A stretch of 64,000 bases of DNA from Bog-159 sp963709155 (lineage in GTDB: Bacteria; Acidobacteriota; Terriglobia; Bryobacterales; Bryobacteraceae). Below are positions 1 to 7,446 of this stretch, piece after piece; position 1 is the stretch's first letter; the number at the start of each line of letters is the position of its first letter. The translations under genes were made by a program, and so were the position numbers. The notes beneath the pieces were generated by a model that was not told the origin of the DNA, did no database searches, and saw only the letters and a program-made list of their open reading frames with translations. The stretch lies in NCBI GenBank assembly GCA_963709155.1, contig CAVPVD010000002.1, positions 124,001-188,000 on the forward strand, read 5' to 3'.

Positions 1-446
1 TGGCGCCCGCTTACAACGGGCAGTCGGGCAACACCCAACCGATCGCCGTGGCGCCGTTCGCGCCCGCAATTTTCACGACCGGCTCCAGCGGGACGGGGCC
101 CGGCGCGATTCTGGACGCATCCTATCGCCTGGTCGATTCCACCAATCCGGCCAGCGGAGGCAGTTATATCCTGATCTATTGCACCGGGCTGGGAGCAGTC
201 ACGAATCAGCCTGCCACGGGTTCGCCCGCATTGGGGGACCCGCTATCCTGGACCACCACCGTTCCCACCGTGACCATCGGCGGAAATACGGCTCCCGTAT
301 CGTTCTACGGATTGGCGCCGGGATATGTGGGCCTGTACCAGGTTAATGCGCAGGTTCCGGCGGGAATGCCGGCGAATGCGAGCACGCCCGTGCTTCTCTC
401 GATCGGCGGCGTAGCGTCAAACACCGTCACGATGGCCGTTCAGTGA
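1..446 (+). CDS. C-terminal part of an exported protein with a TIGR03437-type domain (5' end outside window)
   Basis: The frame is open from base 3 to a TGA at 444-446, so the gene begins upstream of the window. The visible part (about 147 residues) has the pattern of the TIGR03437 C-terminal domain: 'YILIYCTGLGAVTN', 'PTVTIGG', 'GLAPGYVGLYQVN' and 'VPAG' followed by a short strand-rich end. This domain is known mainly from Solibacter-type acidobacteria, at the C-terminus of large secreted or surface proteins with variable N-terminal regions. Its function is unknown. What the missing N-terminal part does cannot be told. It is the strongest single lineage marker in the window. Confidence 0.8.
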   Translation, partial: APAYNGQSGNTQPIAVAPFAPAIFTTGSSGTGPGAILDASYRLVDSTNPASGGSYILIYCTGLGAVTNQPATGSPALGDPLSWTTTVPTVTIGGNTAPVSFYGLAPGYVGLYQVNAQVPAGMPANASTPVLLSIGGVASNTVTMAVQ

Positions 447-451
447 GCCCG

Positions 452-500
452 GTGGCGCACGCTGGAGCGTGCCGGCGGGGCTTTTAAGCCCCGCCCTGGC
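452..500 (+). repeat. Hairpin repeat module R1
   Basis: Two adjacent hairpins: one with arms GCACGCT/AGCGTGC, the second built on GCGGGGCTT/AAGCCCCGC. The same arrangement recurs at many gene ends in this window. Here it lies between the TIGR03437-type gene and the small thiamine-binding-type gene. Confidence 0.85.
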
Positions 501-528
501 CATAGCTCGAATGCAGTAGACTGTGGGC

Positions 529-828
529 ATGCACGTCATTGCAGATCTCTGCGTAGTGCCCATCGGCGTCGGAATTTCGGTCTCTAAAGAAGTCGCGGCC
601 TGCGAGCGGGTGCTCGCCGACGCCGGCCTGAAGACCAGGCTGCACGCCTATGGCACCAACATCGAAGGCGAGTGGGACGACGTCTTCGCGGCCATCAAAC
701 GCTGCCACGAAGTGGTCCACGCCATGGGTGCGCCACGCATCACTTCCACCCTGCGCTTCGGCACTCGAACCGACCGCGAACAACATATCGAGGATAAAAT
801 CAACAGCGTCGAGGAAAAATTGCGTTGA
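529..828 (+). CDS. MTH1187/DUF77-type thiamine-binding protein
   Basis: A 99-residue protein starting MHVIADLCVVPIG, with 'KEVAACERVLADAGLKTRLHAYGTNIEGEWDDVF' split across its middle and 'CHEVVHAMGAPRI' near the end. This matches the MTH1187/YkoF-like family of about 100 residues, ferredoxin-like proteins that bind thiamine or related small molecules as oligomers. A GTG at 523 could add two residues; ATG 529 gives the usual family N-terminus. There is no clear ribosome binding site for either. No thiamine genes lie nearby, so the ligand is an inference from the family. Confidence 0.8.
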   Translation: MHVIADLCVVPIGVGISVSKEVAACERVLADAGLKTRLHAYGTNIEGEWDDVFAAIKRCHEVVHAMGAPRITSTLRFGTRTDREQHIEDKINSVEEKLR

Positions 829-921
829 ATCGCCCCGCAGCACCACTTTTTCGTTGGTGGGGATAGATAAAGACAAACACCTCTGATACTATAGATTCGT
901 CACCGAAAGGCAGGTAAGGCC

Positions 922-1584
922 ATGGAACTGATTCCCACCCAGGATGAGGTGCTCGCGCTCCTCCGCGAGACTGGGGCCCTGCAAACCGGGCACTTTGAGT
1001 GCCTGAACGGTCTACACACCGATATCAACCTGGAAACGGCGCTGGCCATGCGCTATCATCGCAACGCCAAAACGCTCAGCGTCGGCCTGAGCCGCAAACT
1101 GCGCGCCAACCCGGAATTGCGCGCCCTGATCCCCGAGTTATCCATTGTTTCGGCCACTTCGGCGGGCCTGCCCGTGGCCTATGGCCTGTGCGAGGCCTTA
1201 CGCGCCCACCAGGTCTATTGGGCCGAAAAGGACGGCCGGGACGTCCCCATGCGCTTTCGCCAGTTTCTGGAGCCTGTGGCCGGCGAGAAGGTGGTCCTGG
1301 TCGACGACCTGCTGCGCTCCGGCATGCTCCTCACCGAGGCGCGCCAATTGCTCGAAGCCCGCGGCGCGCAAGTGATCGCCATGGCGGTCCTGGTTTATCA
1401 GCCGACGCCGCAGACCCGCGACTTCGGATCTTTGCCGCTCTATTGCCTGGCGAAACTGGAAGCCAGCTATTACGCCGATCGCGCCTCATGTGATTTTTGC
1501 CGCCGCAATGTCCCACTTCACCAGGTGAGCCTTGTGCGGCCAGTGCAGGAAGAAGAGCAGCTTGTTACCGCAGGCGCTCTCTAA
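922..1584 (+). CDS. Orotate phosphoribosyltransferase-like PRTase
   Basis: A 220-residue protein with the PRPP-binding motif 'VVLVDDLLRSG' at about residues 120-130 and an OPRT-like N-terminus 'LLRETGALQTGHF'. Such enzymes transfer a ribose-5-phosphate unit from PRPP to a base. Length and layout resemble PyrE. Four cysteines, including 'CDFCRR' near the C-terminus, are unusual for PyrE and could bind metal. An AGGTAAGG sequence lies just upstream of the ATG. It is followed 13 bp later by glutamate dehydrogenase, suggesting cotranscription. The true substrate is not certain, so no symbol is given. Confidence 0.75.
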   Translation: MELIPTQDEVLALLRETGALQTGHFECLNGLHTDINLETALAMRYHRNAKTLSVGLSRKLRANPELRALIPELSIVSATSAGLPVAYGLCEALRAHQVYWAEKDGRDVPMRFRQFLEPVAGEKVVLVDDLLRSGMLLTEARQLLEARGAQVIAMAVLVYQPTPQTRDFGSLPLYCLAKLEASYYADRASCDFCRRNVPLHQVSLVRPVQEEEQLVTAGAL

Positions 1585-1597
1585 TTAAGGAGAAAGC

Positions 1598-2866
1598 ATG
1601 AGTACAGCCGTACTAACCCAAGAGGTCCTCAATCCCTTTGAGATTGCCCAGCAGCAATTCGATATCGCCGCCGATCATCTCAAACTGGACGCTGGACTAC
1701 GAGCCATCCTGAAACAACCCAAGAGGCAATTGATTGTTTCCATCCCCGTGCGCATGGACGACGGGCGAATTCAGGTGTTCGAAGGCTACCGCGTGCAGTA
1801 TAACCTGTCCCGCGGCCCCGCCAAAGGCGGCATCCGGTATCACCCGGGCGTCACCCTGGACGAGGTAAAGGCCCTGGCTGCATGGATGACCTGGAAGTGC
1901 GCCACCGTCAATATCCCCTACGGCGGCGGCAAGGGCGGCGTACGCGTCGACCCCAAGCAGCTTTCGCTCAATGAGCTGGAGCGGCTTACCCGGCGCTATG
2001 CGACCGAGATCTCTCCGATTATCGGACCCGATCGCGACATCCCCGCCCCGGATGTTTACACCAACTCCCAGACGATGGCCTGGTTCATGGACACCATCAG
2101 CATGCTGCATGGCCACACCGAACTGGGCGTAGTCACCGGCAAACCGCTCAGCCTGGGCGGATCGAAGGGCCGCAACGAGGCCACCGCCCGCGGCTGCCAG
2201 TACACCACCCGCGCCGCGTGCGAATTGAAGGGCATTTCGCTCGACAAAGCCACCGTCGTGGTGCAGGGCTTTGGGAATGCCGGCAGCATCGCCGCCAAGC
2301 TGTTGCATGAAGATGGCGCGCGCGTTCTGGCCGTCAGCGATTCCAAGGGCGGCGTCTATAACAGCGCCGGCCTGGACCCCGTGGCGATCATGAAGTATAA
2401 GGATGAGACCGGCACCGTGGTCGGCTTCCCCGGCTGCGATTTCATCTCCAATAAAGACCTGCTGGAACTCAAGTGCGACGTGCTGGTACCGGCCGCGCTG
2501 GAGAACACCATCACCCTCGACAACGTGGACCGCATTAAGGCCAGGATCGTGGCCGAAGCGGCCAACGGCCCAACCACCCCGGGCGCGGACAAAGAACTGC
2601 ACGCGCGCGGCGTGATGGTGATCCCCGACATCCTGTGCAACGCCGGCGGCGTCACCGTATCGTACTTCGAATGGGTACAGGACCTGTATGGCTTCTTCTG
2701 GACCGAGATCGAGGTGAACCAATACCTGGAGCGGGCCATGAATGCGGCGTTCAAGGAAGTCCACGGCACGGCGGAAAGCTATCGTACCGACATGCGGACC
2801 GGCGCTTATATCCTGGCCGTTTCGCGGGTAGCCGAAGCCACCCGCGTGCGCGGCATCTTCCCGTAA
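1598..2866 (+). CDS. gdhA: Glu/Leu/Phe/Val dehydrogenase, probably glutamate dehydrogenase
   Basis: A 422-residue cytoplasmic enzyme that interconverts glutamate and 2-oxoglutarate plus ammonia with NAD(P)H. Seen: the substrate-side motif 'RGPAKGGIR' near residue 73, the lysine motif 'PYGGGKGGV' near 108, 'DIPAPDVYT' near 147, and the Rossmann motif 'GFGNAGSIAA' near 225. Length fits the hexameric family of about 420 residues. An AAGGAG ribosome binding site stands 6 bp before ATG. Cofactor choice cannot be read from the sequence. A strong hairpin follows the gene at 2899-2928. Confidence 0.95.
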   Translation: MSTAVLTQEVLNPFEIAQQQFDIAADHLKLDAGLRAILKQPKRQLIVSIPVRMDDGRIQVFEGYRVQYNLSRGPAKGGIRYHPGVTLDEVKALAAWMTWKCATVNIPYGGGKGGVRVDPKQLSLNELERLTRRYATEISPIIGPDRDIPAPDVYTNSQTMAWFMDTISMLHGHTELGVVTGKPLSLGGSKGRNEATARGCQYTTRAACELKGISLDKATVVVQGFGNAGSIAAKLLHEDGARVLAVSDSKGGVYNSAGLDPVAIMKYKDETGTVVGFPGCDFISNKDLLELKCDVLVPAALENTITLDNVDRIKARIVAEAANGPTTPGADKELHARGVMVIPDILCNAGGVTVSYFEWVQDLYGFFWTEIEVNQYLERAMNAAFKEVHGTAESYRTDMRTGAYILAVSRVAEATRVRGIFP

Positions 2867-2898
2867 GGGAACAGGCCTCGGGCCTCTCCGTTCTGTGT

Positions 2899-2928
2899 GG
2901 GCAGACTGCCAGCGTGTGCCGTCTGCCC
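2899..2928. terminator. Hairpin after gdhA, possible terminator
   Basis: Perfect 8-bp arms GGGCAGAC (2899-2906) and GTCTGCCC (2921-2928) enclose a 14-base loop. No T-run follows, so it could be a terminator, a transcript stabiliser, or another module of the dispersed hairpin repeats. Confidence 0.45.
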
Positions 2929-2953
2929 TACCGGCTCGTTGGAGCACTGGCCT

Positions 2954-3193
2954 CTATAATGTGGCGATGATCGCGTCTCGTGAGGAGTGTTTATGGCCGG
3001 CAACTAATCGCGGAATCGAGACAAAAGTGCCGAGGCGAAGCGGATCGTGGTGCGGAACCACAATCCGCTGATGGGACGGCTCAGAGGTTTACAGGATGAT
3101 ATAACTGCCGACCTGGTGCACGATGGTGTACTGCCATCGCCTGCATAGCGTGTCCACGAGGTGGGCACCCGACACGTCGCGTGGTACCCTCAT
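2954..3193 (-). pseudogene. hicA: HicA-type toxin, inactivated
   Basis: On the minus strand the frame starts ATG at 3193 as 'MRVPRDVSGAHLVDTL', runs 34 codons to an in-frame TAA (3089-3091), then continues 'TSEPSHQRIVVPHHDPLRLG' to a TAG at 2954-2956. Both halves match the HicA mRNA interferase fold of about 80 residues, including the late 'HDPLRxGT' motif. The catalytic His of the family 'GSH' motif is Tyr here ('VGSYIIL'). The toxin is thus disabled twice, and both changes fit single C-to-T transitions. Its ATG overlaps the stop of hicB (ATGA), the normal operon arrangement. Confidence 0.8.
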
Positions 3194-3399
3194 ACTACGG
3201 AAAGTATTTCGTCCCTTACCAAGTGAAGCCGGACTCGTTCGGGCCGCTCCCGGTCAAAAAAGAAAGCGTTCGTCGCCTCGATCACGTTCTGGCGCAACTC
3301 CTGCCAGGTATCCCCTTCCGTAACGATATTCTCCGTCAGGCATTCAGCGCAATAACCGCCATCGGGCTCCTGGACAACCTCAAATACCAGTTCCGCCAT
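3190..3399 (-). CDS. hicB: HicB-like antitoxin of a degraded hicBA pair
   Basis: A 69-residue protein 'MAELVFEVVQEPDGGYCAEC' with 'GDTWQELRQNVIEAT' in the middle: the partial RNase-H-like fold of short HicB antitoxins ('GGYxAxxxxxxIxTxGdtxxE...NvxEA'). An upstream ATG at 3417 would add six residues; the start at 3399 gives the family N-terminus. It precedes and overlaps the hicA relic by 4 bp. With the toxin dead it may survive as a solo regulator or be in decay. The next gene on the other strand starts 38 bp away, so the two share a promoter region. Confidence 0.75.
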   Translation of the reverse strand: MAELVFEVVQEPDGGYCAECLTENIVTEGDTWQELRQNVIEATNAFFFDRERPERVRLHLVRDEILSVV

Positions 3400-3436
3400 A
3401 CGCCCATGATACGGCATCGCCGAGCCTAGGTCGCCA

Positions 3437-5662
3437 ATGGCCGGCGATATGCGGTCTGTTAGCATTGCCGTTAAGGCGAAAATGAAGAGCCTTCTCCGGC
3501 GCCTCCCGTATATCTACGTCCTGATTCTCCTGCCCTGCTTCATCTATACCGTCTTCTATACAGTTCGCGCTTTGCGGCTCGATTACGTGGACATTCCGAC
3601 CTGGGATGCATGGCGGTGCGTTCTCGATCTGGACGCATTGTGCCGGTTCGATTTACGGCCCTTGTGGCGGCAACATAACGAACACCGTGTGATCGCCGTG
3701 CAGCTCCTTTATTGGGCCGACTTCGGTCTGCTTCACGGACATCAGTTCCTCCTCGTGGGTTGCGAGATCGTTTGCCAGTTGGCCCAGTTGGCCCTGTTGT
3801 GGTGGTTATTGCACCGGATGAAAGAGATTCCGTTGCCTTTCCGGCTGGCCTTTGCGGCCGGTTCCGGAATTCTGATGACCACCGCAATTCATGTGCAAGC
3901 CATGGTCATCCCGTTCCTGGTGCAGTGGTATCTGGCACAAGGCCTGGTCTTCTTAGCGCTTCTCTTTCTCTGGCGCGCGGCGCGGCAAGAGCGCCCAACC
4001 AGCTTGATCCTGTCAATCGCAGCCGCGGTGGTGGTGACCTATACCACCGGCAACGGCATGCTTCTCTGGCCGATTTTAGTTGGCCTCGCCGTCCTGCTGC
4101 GCCTGCCCCGGAGACAAATTGCGGCGCTGGCCATCGCCGCGACAGTCACCATCGCCGTGTATTTCATAGGCTATCGATTCGTGGGCCAAGGCAACGCGAT
4201 TCGCCTGCTCAGTCATCCGTTGTACGCCGCGGGTTTCATGGCGATCTTTCTGGGCGCCCCTGCGAGCTATCTCGGTAACGCATTTGGCGGCGCCATGGGA
4301 TGGATGGGGATGGCCCTCACCATGCTTGCGCTGGTGAGGGCGATCCGCCGGCGCCACGCCCCGGACGTGGTCTCGATCGTAGGCATAGGCTTTTGCCTGT
4401 TCATCGTATTTTCGGCTTTGATGGTGGCCTACGGGCGCATCAACCCGGCCGACCCTACGTTCCTGAAAGCCAGGGCCGTACGCTACGCCATGATTGCGCT
4501 CGCATTCTGGGCCAGCCTGGTAGTGCTCGTCGGCTGGATATTGACCCGGCTGTCGCGCGTCCGCCAATACGTCTGGCATCTGGCCGCGGCGGCCATGACG
4601 GTGGCGCTTCTGGTCGCGGTCATGGGCCAACAGGAAGCTTCCGAGAGAGCGGGCGCGGTGCGGCAGGCAAGGGCCGCAGAAGCCGCCATCGGCCTCGAGA
4701 CTGCCGTACAGGATCGTGACGATCTGAGCGAGGTTTACCAGGATCCCGCCATCGTCTGGGAAAGGACGCCGGTGTTGCGGGCCAGGCGCTTGTCCATCTT
4801 CGCCGCCGGCCGCCAGGATTGGATCGGCCATCCGGTAAACAACCTATTCGCGCTGGGAGCGGCCGGCCTTTGTTCCGGATCGCTGGATGCCGTGACGGTG
4901 GTCGATAACGGATTTCGCGCGCAGGGGCGGGCTTTCGATTCGCGCGCCCATCAGCCTCCCCAGGATATCGTCTTAGTCGACGCCGAGCGGAAGATTGCCG
5001 GGCTGGGCGCGACCCGCGCGGGCGGCTACCCCCTCCCGGCGGCTCGCACCCGAACGCCGCCGTCGCATCTCGACTGGGTGGGCTTTGCGCCAGCCGATCG
5101 TTCTTCCGGCACTTTGCAGGCCTATGCCATCGTAGGCGACGGAAAAACCGCGTGCCCGCTGGGTGCGCCGCGGCCTATCCCCGTGCGGATCACGGAAACC
5201 CTGTCTCCCTTATGGCTGCCTGGCGATCGTCCTCCGCTATGTTCCAATGCGCGGATGCAAATGCAGCCTCACTGGATCGAAATAACGCCCCTCACCGAAG
5301 ATCCCCAACTTCTATTCAACATCGGTCCCGCCCTTGCCGGTGTGCGGACGTTGGTCATTCGGGCGCGATTCCAAAAGGCCGACCGCATCGATGCCTTCTT
5401 CGGCAAACAAGTGGACGGCAGAGGCGTAAGTGGCATCGTCCCGGTTACCAACCAGTGGGTGGACGTCTACTTCAATATGAGCCACAACCCGTTTTGGGAA
5501 CTGGAGCATGGCGAGAGCCTGCGTTTCGATCCGGTGTCCTCCGCGGGACCGGGGACCAGGGCCGATATGGCCGGAATATGGGGCTCGACCGAGGCCGCCG
5601 ATCCGGCGTGGCCCGATGTGCAGTTCTATGCGGTTCCGGAGGCATCGGCGCCCCAGCGCTGA
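3437..5662 (+). CDS. Large polytopic membrane protein with C-terminal soluble domain
   Basis: 741 residues. An N-terminal hydrophobic helix ('YIYVLILLPCFIYTVFY', about 25-42) is followed by about ten membrane segments to about residue 400, then a soluble part. Early motifs 'DIPTWDAW' and 'QHNEHRV' resemble the first periplasmic loop of polytopic glycosyltransferase-like proteins; this is only an analogy. The last 149 residues, from 'WLPGDRPP', align without gaps to the end of the protein at 36916-39354, which has a different membrane part. I do not recognise a characterised family. Likely an envelope polysaccharide-related protein. The start could instead be a downstream ATG (residue 5 or 16). 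Confidence 0.65.
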   Translation: MAGDMRSVSIAVKAKMKSLLRRLPYIYVLILLPCFIYTVFYTVRALRLDYVDIPTWDAWRCVLDLDALCRFDLRPLWRQHNEHRVIAVQLLYWADFGLLHGHQFLLVGCEIVCQLAQLALLWWLLHRMKEIPLPFRLAFAAGSGILMTTAIHVQAMVIPFLVQWYLAQGLVFLALLFLWRAARQERPTSLILSIAAAVVVTYTTGNGMLLWPILVGLAVLLRLPRRQIAALAIAATVTIAVYFIGYRFVGQGNAIRLLSHPLYAAGFMAIFLGAPASYLGNAFGGAMGWMGMALTMLALVRAIRRRHAPDVVSIVGIGFCLFIVFSALMVAYGRINPADPTFLKARAVRYAMIALAFWASLVVLVGWILTRLSRVRQYVWHLAAAAMTVALLVAVMGQQEASERAGAVRQARAAEAAIGLETAVQDRDDLSEVYQDPAIVWERTPVLRARRLSIFAAGRQDWIGHPVNNLFALGAAGLCSGSLDAVTVVDNGFRAQGRAFDSRAHQPPQDIVLVDAERKIAGLGATRAGGYPLPAARTRTPPSHLDWVGFAPADRSSGTLQAYAIVGDGKTACPLGAPRPIPVRITETLSPLWLPGDRPPLCSNARMQMQPHWIEITPLTEDPQLLFNIGPALAGVRTLVIRARFQKADRIDAFFGKQVDGRGVSGIVPVTNQWVDVYFNMSHNPFWELEHGESLRFDPVSSAGPGTRADMAGIWGSTEAADPAWPDVQFYAVPEASAPQR

Positions 5663-5679
5663 TATCGCCTCTACCGTAG
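5649..5679. repeat. 31-bp direct repeat, left copy
   Basis: Identical to 7416-7446. This copy covers the last four codons and stop of the 741-residue membrane protein gene and the next 17 bp. The two copies bound the higBA/restriction-relic segment. Confidence 0.9.
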
Positions 5680-6440
5680 AGTTCCCGGGCCCTGGCCGAG
5701 GCCGAAAGAGCTGGAGGGGAGTGGGCGGGCGGTCTTCTGGCGGACAAGGGAGACGGAAGCGGTTCGCCAAAGACGTGGTCCATGATTTGGAGGCGATGCT
5801 GAGTCGAATAAGAGCCGCTTCAGCCAGAGGAGCAAGTTGAATGGGACGCTGTCGAGAGAGTGATCGCCGGCATGATTTAGTTAGGTTGTTTAGCGATCAC
5901 CCACAAGCTGCGGGAGAAATACTATCCACACCATTGGACGCAGGTCCGCGACGCACCAGCCACCGCGTGAGAGTTGTTCGATGTCCAGAGTCGCGGGCTT
6001 AGATGTTGAATTAGAGCGTTGAATTTGCAGTAGCCGGAGGTGCCGGGGCCCCGGAGAGGAGTACGACGACCAGTTCCGCCACTGGGCTGAGAATCACCGG
6101 GGCAGCAGTCTCGATGAGACCGCCGGGGCCGGCAAGACCCTGTCAGCCAGCAGCTACAGCCGTTGGGAAAAAGCAATCGGACCGCTGGAGCTCGAGGCCA
6201 ACCGAAGGTCCAGTCCTCGATACGGCCCGCTACACGCCTTCCGTTGTCGACGCGCCCAACACGATCTAAGCTGATATAAGAGCACTGTCGCGACACGCTG
6301 AGGGATTTGGCAAGCGACGCTGCGGCAAGAGAAGGAGGGAGAACTGTTCCGAACTGATGCCGATTGGTTTTACGGTGTAGTTCGGAACGCTGATCGGCAT
6401 CGGATCGGAATGGCGGCGTCGGGCAACCGTGGCGACTGGA
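5680..6440. other. Non-coding or degenerate stretch
   Basis: No gene I can support. Open frames on both strands lack family features or ribosome binding sites. A fragment on the plus strand around 6060-6190 ('YDDQFRHWAENHRG') looks protein-like but I cannot assign it. The interleaved inverted repeat at 6346-6401 is the only clear structure. The stretch reads as debris next to the restriction-enzyme relic. Confidence 0.5.
6346..6401. repeat. Two interleaved inverted repeats (pseudoknot-type order)
   Basis: Arm A GTTCCGAACT (6346-6355) pairs with AGTTCGGAAC (6379-6388). Arm B GATGCCGAT (6356-6364) pairs with ATCGGCATC (6393-6401). The order A-B-A'-B' with perfect 10- and 9-bp arms allows two alternative hairpins or an H-type pseudoknot in RNA. 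Confidence 0.7.
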
Positions 6441-6665
6441 TTCCACTAATAGGGTGGAGACTTTCCAAAACAGATCGATGAACCCGCGTTCATCGCCAAG
6501 CTTTTTGACTGGTTCCTCGAAACTGGCGACGCGCCGGCGCGTGACACCGAAGACCTCGAAGAACTCGTTAGAAGGTCTGGCTTTCGCCTTTTTCGAAGTG
6601 GGCGTTCTTCCATCCCCGGCAAACCGTGCGGCTCGTGCTCTGAACTCGTTCCAGCTAAGGCGCAT
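6441..6665 (-). pseudogene. N-terminal remnant of an MmeI-like restriction-modification enzyme
   Basis: From ATG 6665 the minus frame reads 'MRLSWNEFRARAARFA', then 'NEFFEVFGV', 'RRVASFEEPVKKLGD' and 'GFIDLFWK', ending near 'TLLVE'. This is the start pattern of the N-terminal region of large single-chain DNA methyltransferase/endonucleases of the MmeI type (normally about 900 residues or more). After about 75 codons the similarity stops and no methylase motifs follow. It lies 30 bp downstream of higA on the same strand, so the two probably came in together and the large gene was then lost. Confidence 0.55.
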
Positions 6666-6695
6666 TGAGTCTCCAGTCTTTGCGATAAACCGCTT

Positions 6696-6977
6696 TTATA
6701 CGAGTTCCAGCCTCTTGAGCTTTATTCGGTCAGCGGGAACGTGGGCAAGCTCGTACTGCGCCTGTTGCACTAGCCAGCTTTCGGCGCTGCCGCCGAAAAC
6801 TTTGGACAAGCGCACGGCCATTTCCGGGGATATACCGCGCTTCCCGTTCACTAACTCGGACAACGTCGTGCGGGTCACGCCGAGGGCGGCGGCGGCATCG
6901 GTGATGGTCAAGCCCAAAGGCTGAATGCACTGCCGCAGCACGAAGCCGCCGGGGTGGGGTGGGTTCTTCATCGGCAT
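6696..6977 (-). CDS. higA: HigA-type antitoxin (HTH, XRE family)
   Basis: 93 residues from ATG 6977 (MPMKNPPHPGG), the family start, preceded by a strong GGAGGA ribosome binding site 5 bp away. An ATG at 6992 overlapping the higB stop would add five residues. A helix-turn-helix covers about residues 25-65: 'LTITDAAAALGVTRTTLSEL' followed by 'NGKRGISPEMAVRL'. HigA binds and neutralises HigB and represses its own operon. It follows higB with the reversed toxin-first order typical of this family. It appears intact. Confidence 0.9.
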   Translation of the reverse strand: MPMKNPPHPGGFVLRQCIQPLGLTITDAAAALGVTRTTLSELVNGKRGISPEMAVRLSKVFGGSAESWLVQQAQYELAHVPADRIKLKRLELV

Positions 6978-6991
6978 AGTTTCATCCTCCA

Positions 6992-7270
6992 TCAATGGTA
7001 ATCGACATAATCGACGTCGAGCGCGTCGCCGTCGGCAAAACGAAAAATCACCCGCCAATTGGCGCGTGCCGTGATCGCCCAAAAGCCCTTCAGCTCGCCC
7101 TTCAGTGGGTGGAGCTTAAGGCCAGGCACATCCATATCGGCGAGCGCTCCTGCGGCGTCGAGGCGCACCAGAATGTCACGCACCTTTTGCAGATGTTCTC
7201 GATTTATGCCGCGCGGGTCGCCGTCCTCGTAAAGGCGTTTCAGTCCTTTGTGGCGGATTGAGGCGATCAT
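6992..7270 (-). CDS. higB: HigB-type toxin (RelE-like mRNA interferase)
   Basis: 92 residues, full family length, with 'HKGLKRLYEDGDPRGI' at the start, 'LHPLKGELKGFWAI' and 'NWRVIFRFADGDALDVDYVDYH' at the end. HigB cleaves mRNA at the ribosome when HigA is lost. No disruption is visible, making this the only intact toxin in the window. It starts the higBA operon; a promoter with TTGATA and TACGAT boxes 17 bp apart ends 5 bp before its ATG, so the transcript is probably leaderless. Confidence 0.9.
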   Translation of the reverse strand: MIASIRHKGLKRLYEDGDPRGINREHLQKVRDILVRLDAAGALADMDVPGLKLHPLKGELKGFWAITARANWRVIFRFADGDALDVDYVDYH

Positions 7271-7275
7271 TCTGT

Positions 7276-7304
7276 ATCGTAATGCGTCATGTAACGGATA
7301 TCAA
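7276..7304 (-). promoter_or_regulatory. Putative sigma-70-type promoter of higBA
   Basis: On the minus strand TTGATA (7304-7299), a 17-base spacer, then TACGAT (7281-7276). The higB ATG begins 5 bases after the -10 box, where transcription would start, and there is no ribosome binding site. A HigA operator probably overlaps it, but I cannot define its limits. Confidence 0.5.
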
Positions 7305-7314
7305 GGACAATCCG

Positions 7315-7446
7315 ACAGAGCCTGCGCCTCGATCCGGTTTGATCTCCTGTTGCTGGAAGCAGAGCCGATATTGCCGGAATATGGGGTTTTGCCGAGGCTA
7401 TCTGGTTTCGGCAGACGCCCCAGCGCTGATATCGCCTCTACCGTAG
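7315..7446 (+). pseudogene. Degenerate second copy of the 3' end of the 741-residue membrane protein gene
   Basis: Matches 5513-5679 with substitutions and internal deletions: a shared 'GAGCCTGCG..TCGATCCGGT' start, 'GCCGGAATATGGGG' in the middle, and an exact 31-bp end at 7416-7446. The reading frame is destroyed. It lies on the far side of the higBA segment. The last bases also contain the stop codon of the minus-strand gene that follows. Confidence 0.75.
7416..7446. repeat. 31-bp direct repeat, right copy
   Basis: Exact copy of 5649-5679. It ends inside the 3' end of the GDYXXLXY-protein gene, whose TAG stop (complement of 7438-7440) lies in the repeat. Confidence 0.9.

Noticed and set aside
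1697..2947. 416-codon minus-strand frame opposite gdhA
   Set aside because: Shadow of gdhA: the plus strand has clear GDH motifs; the minus frame has no family features and arises from GC-rich codon bias.
2954..2960. TATAAT as a promoter after gdhA
   Set aside because: The nearest TTGGAG is only 10 bp upstream and no gene follows on the plus strand; it overlaps the end of the hicA relic.
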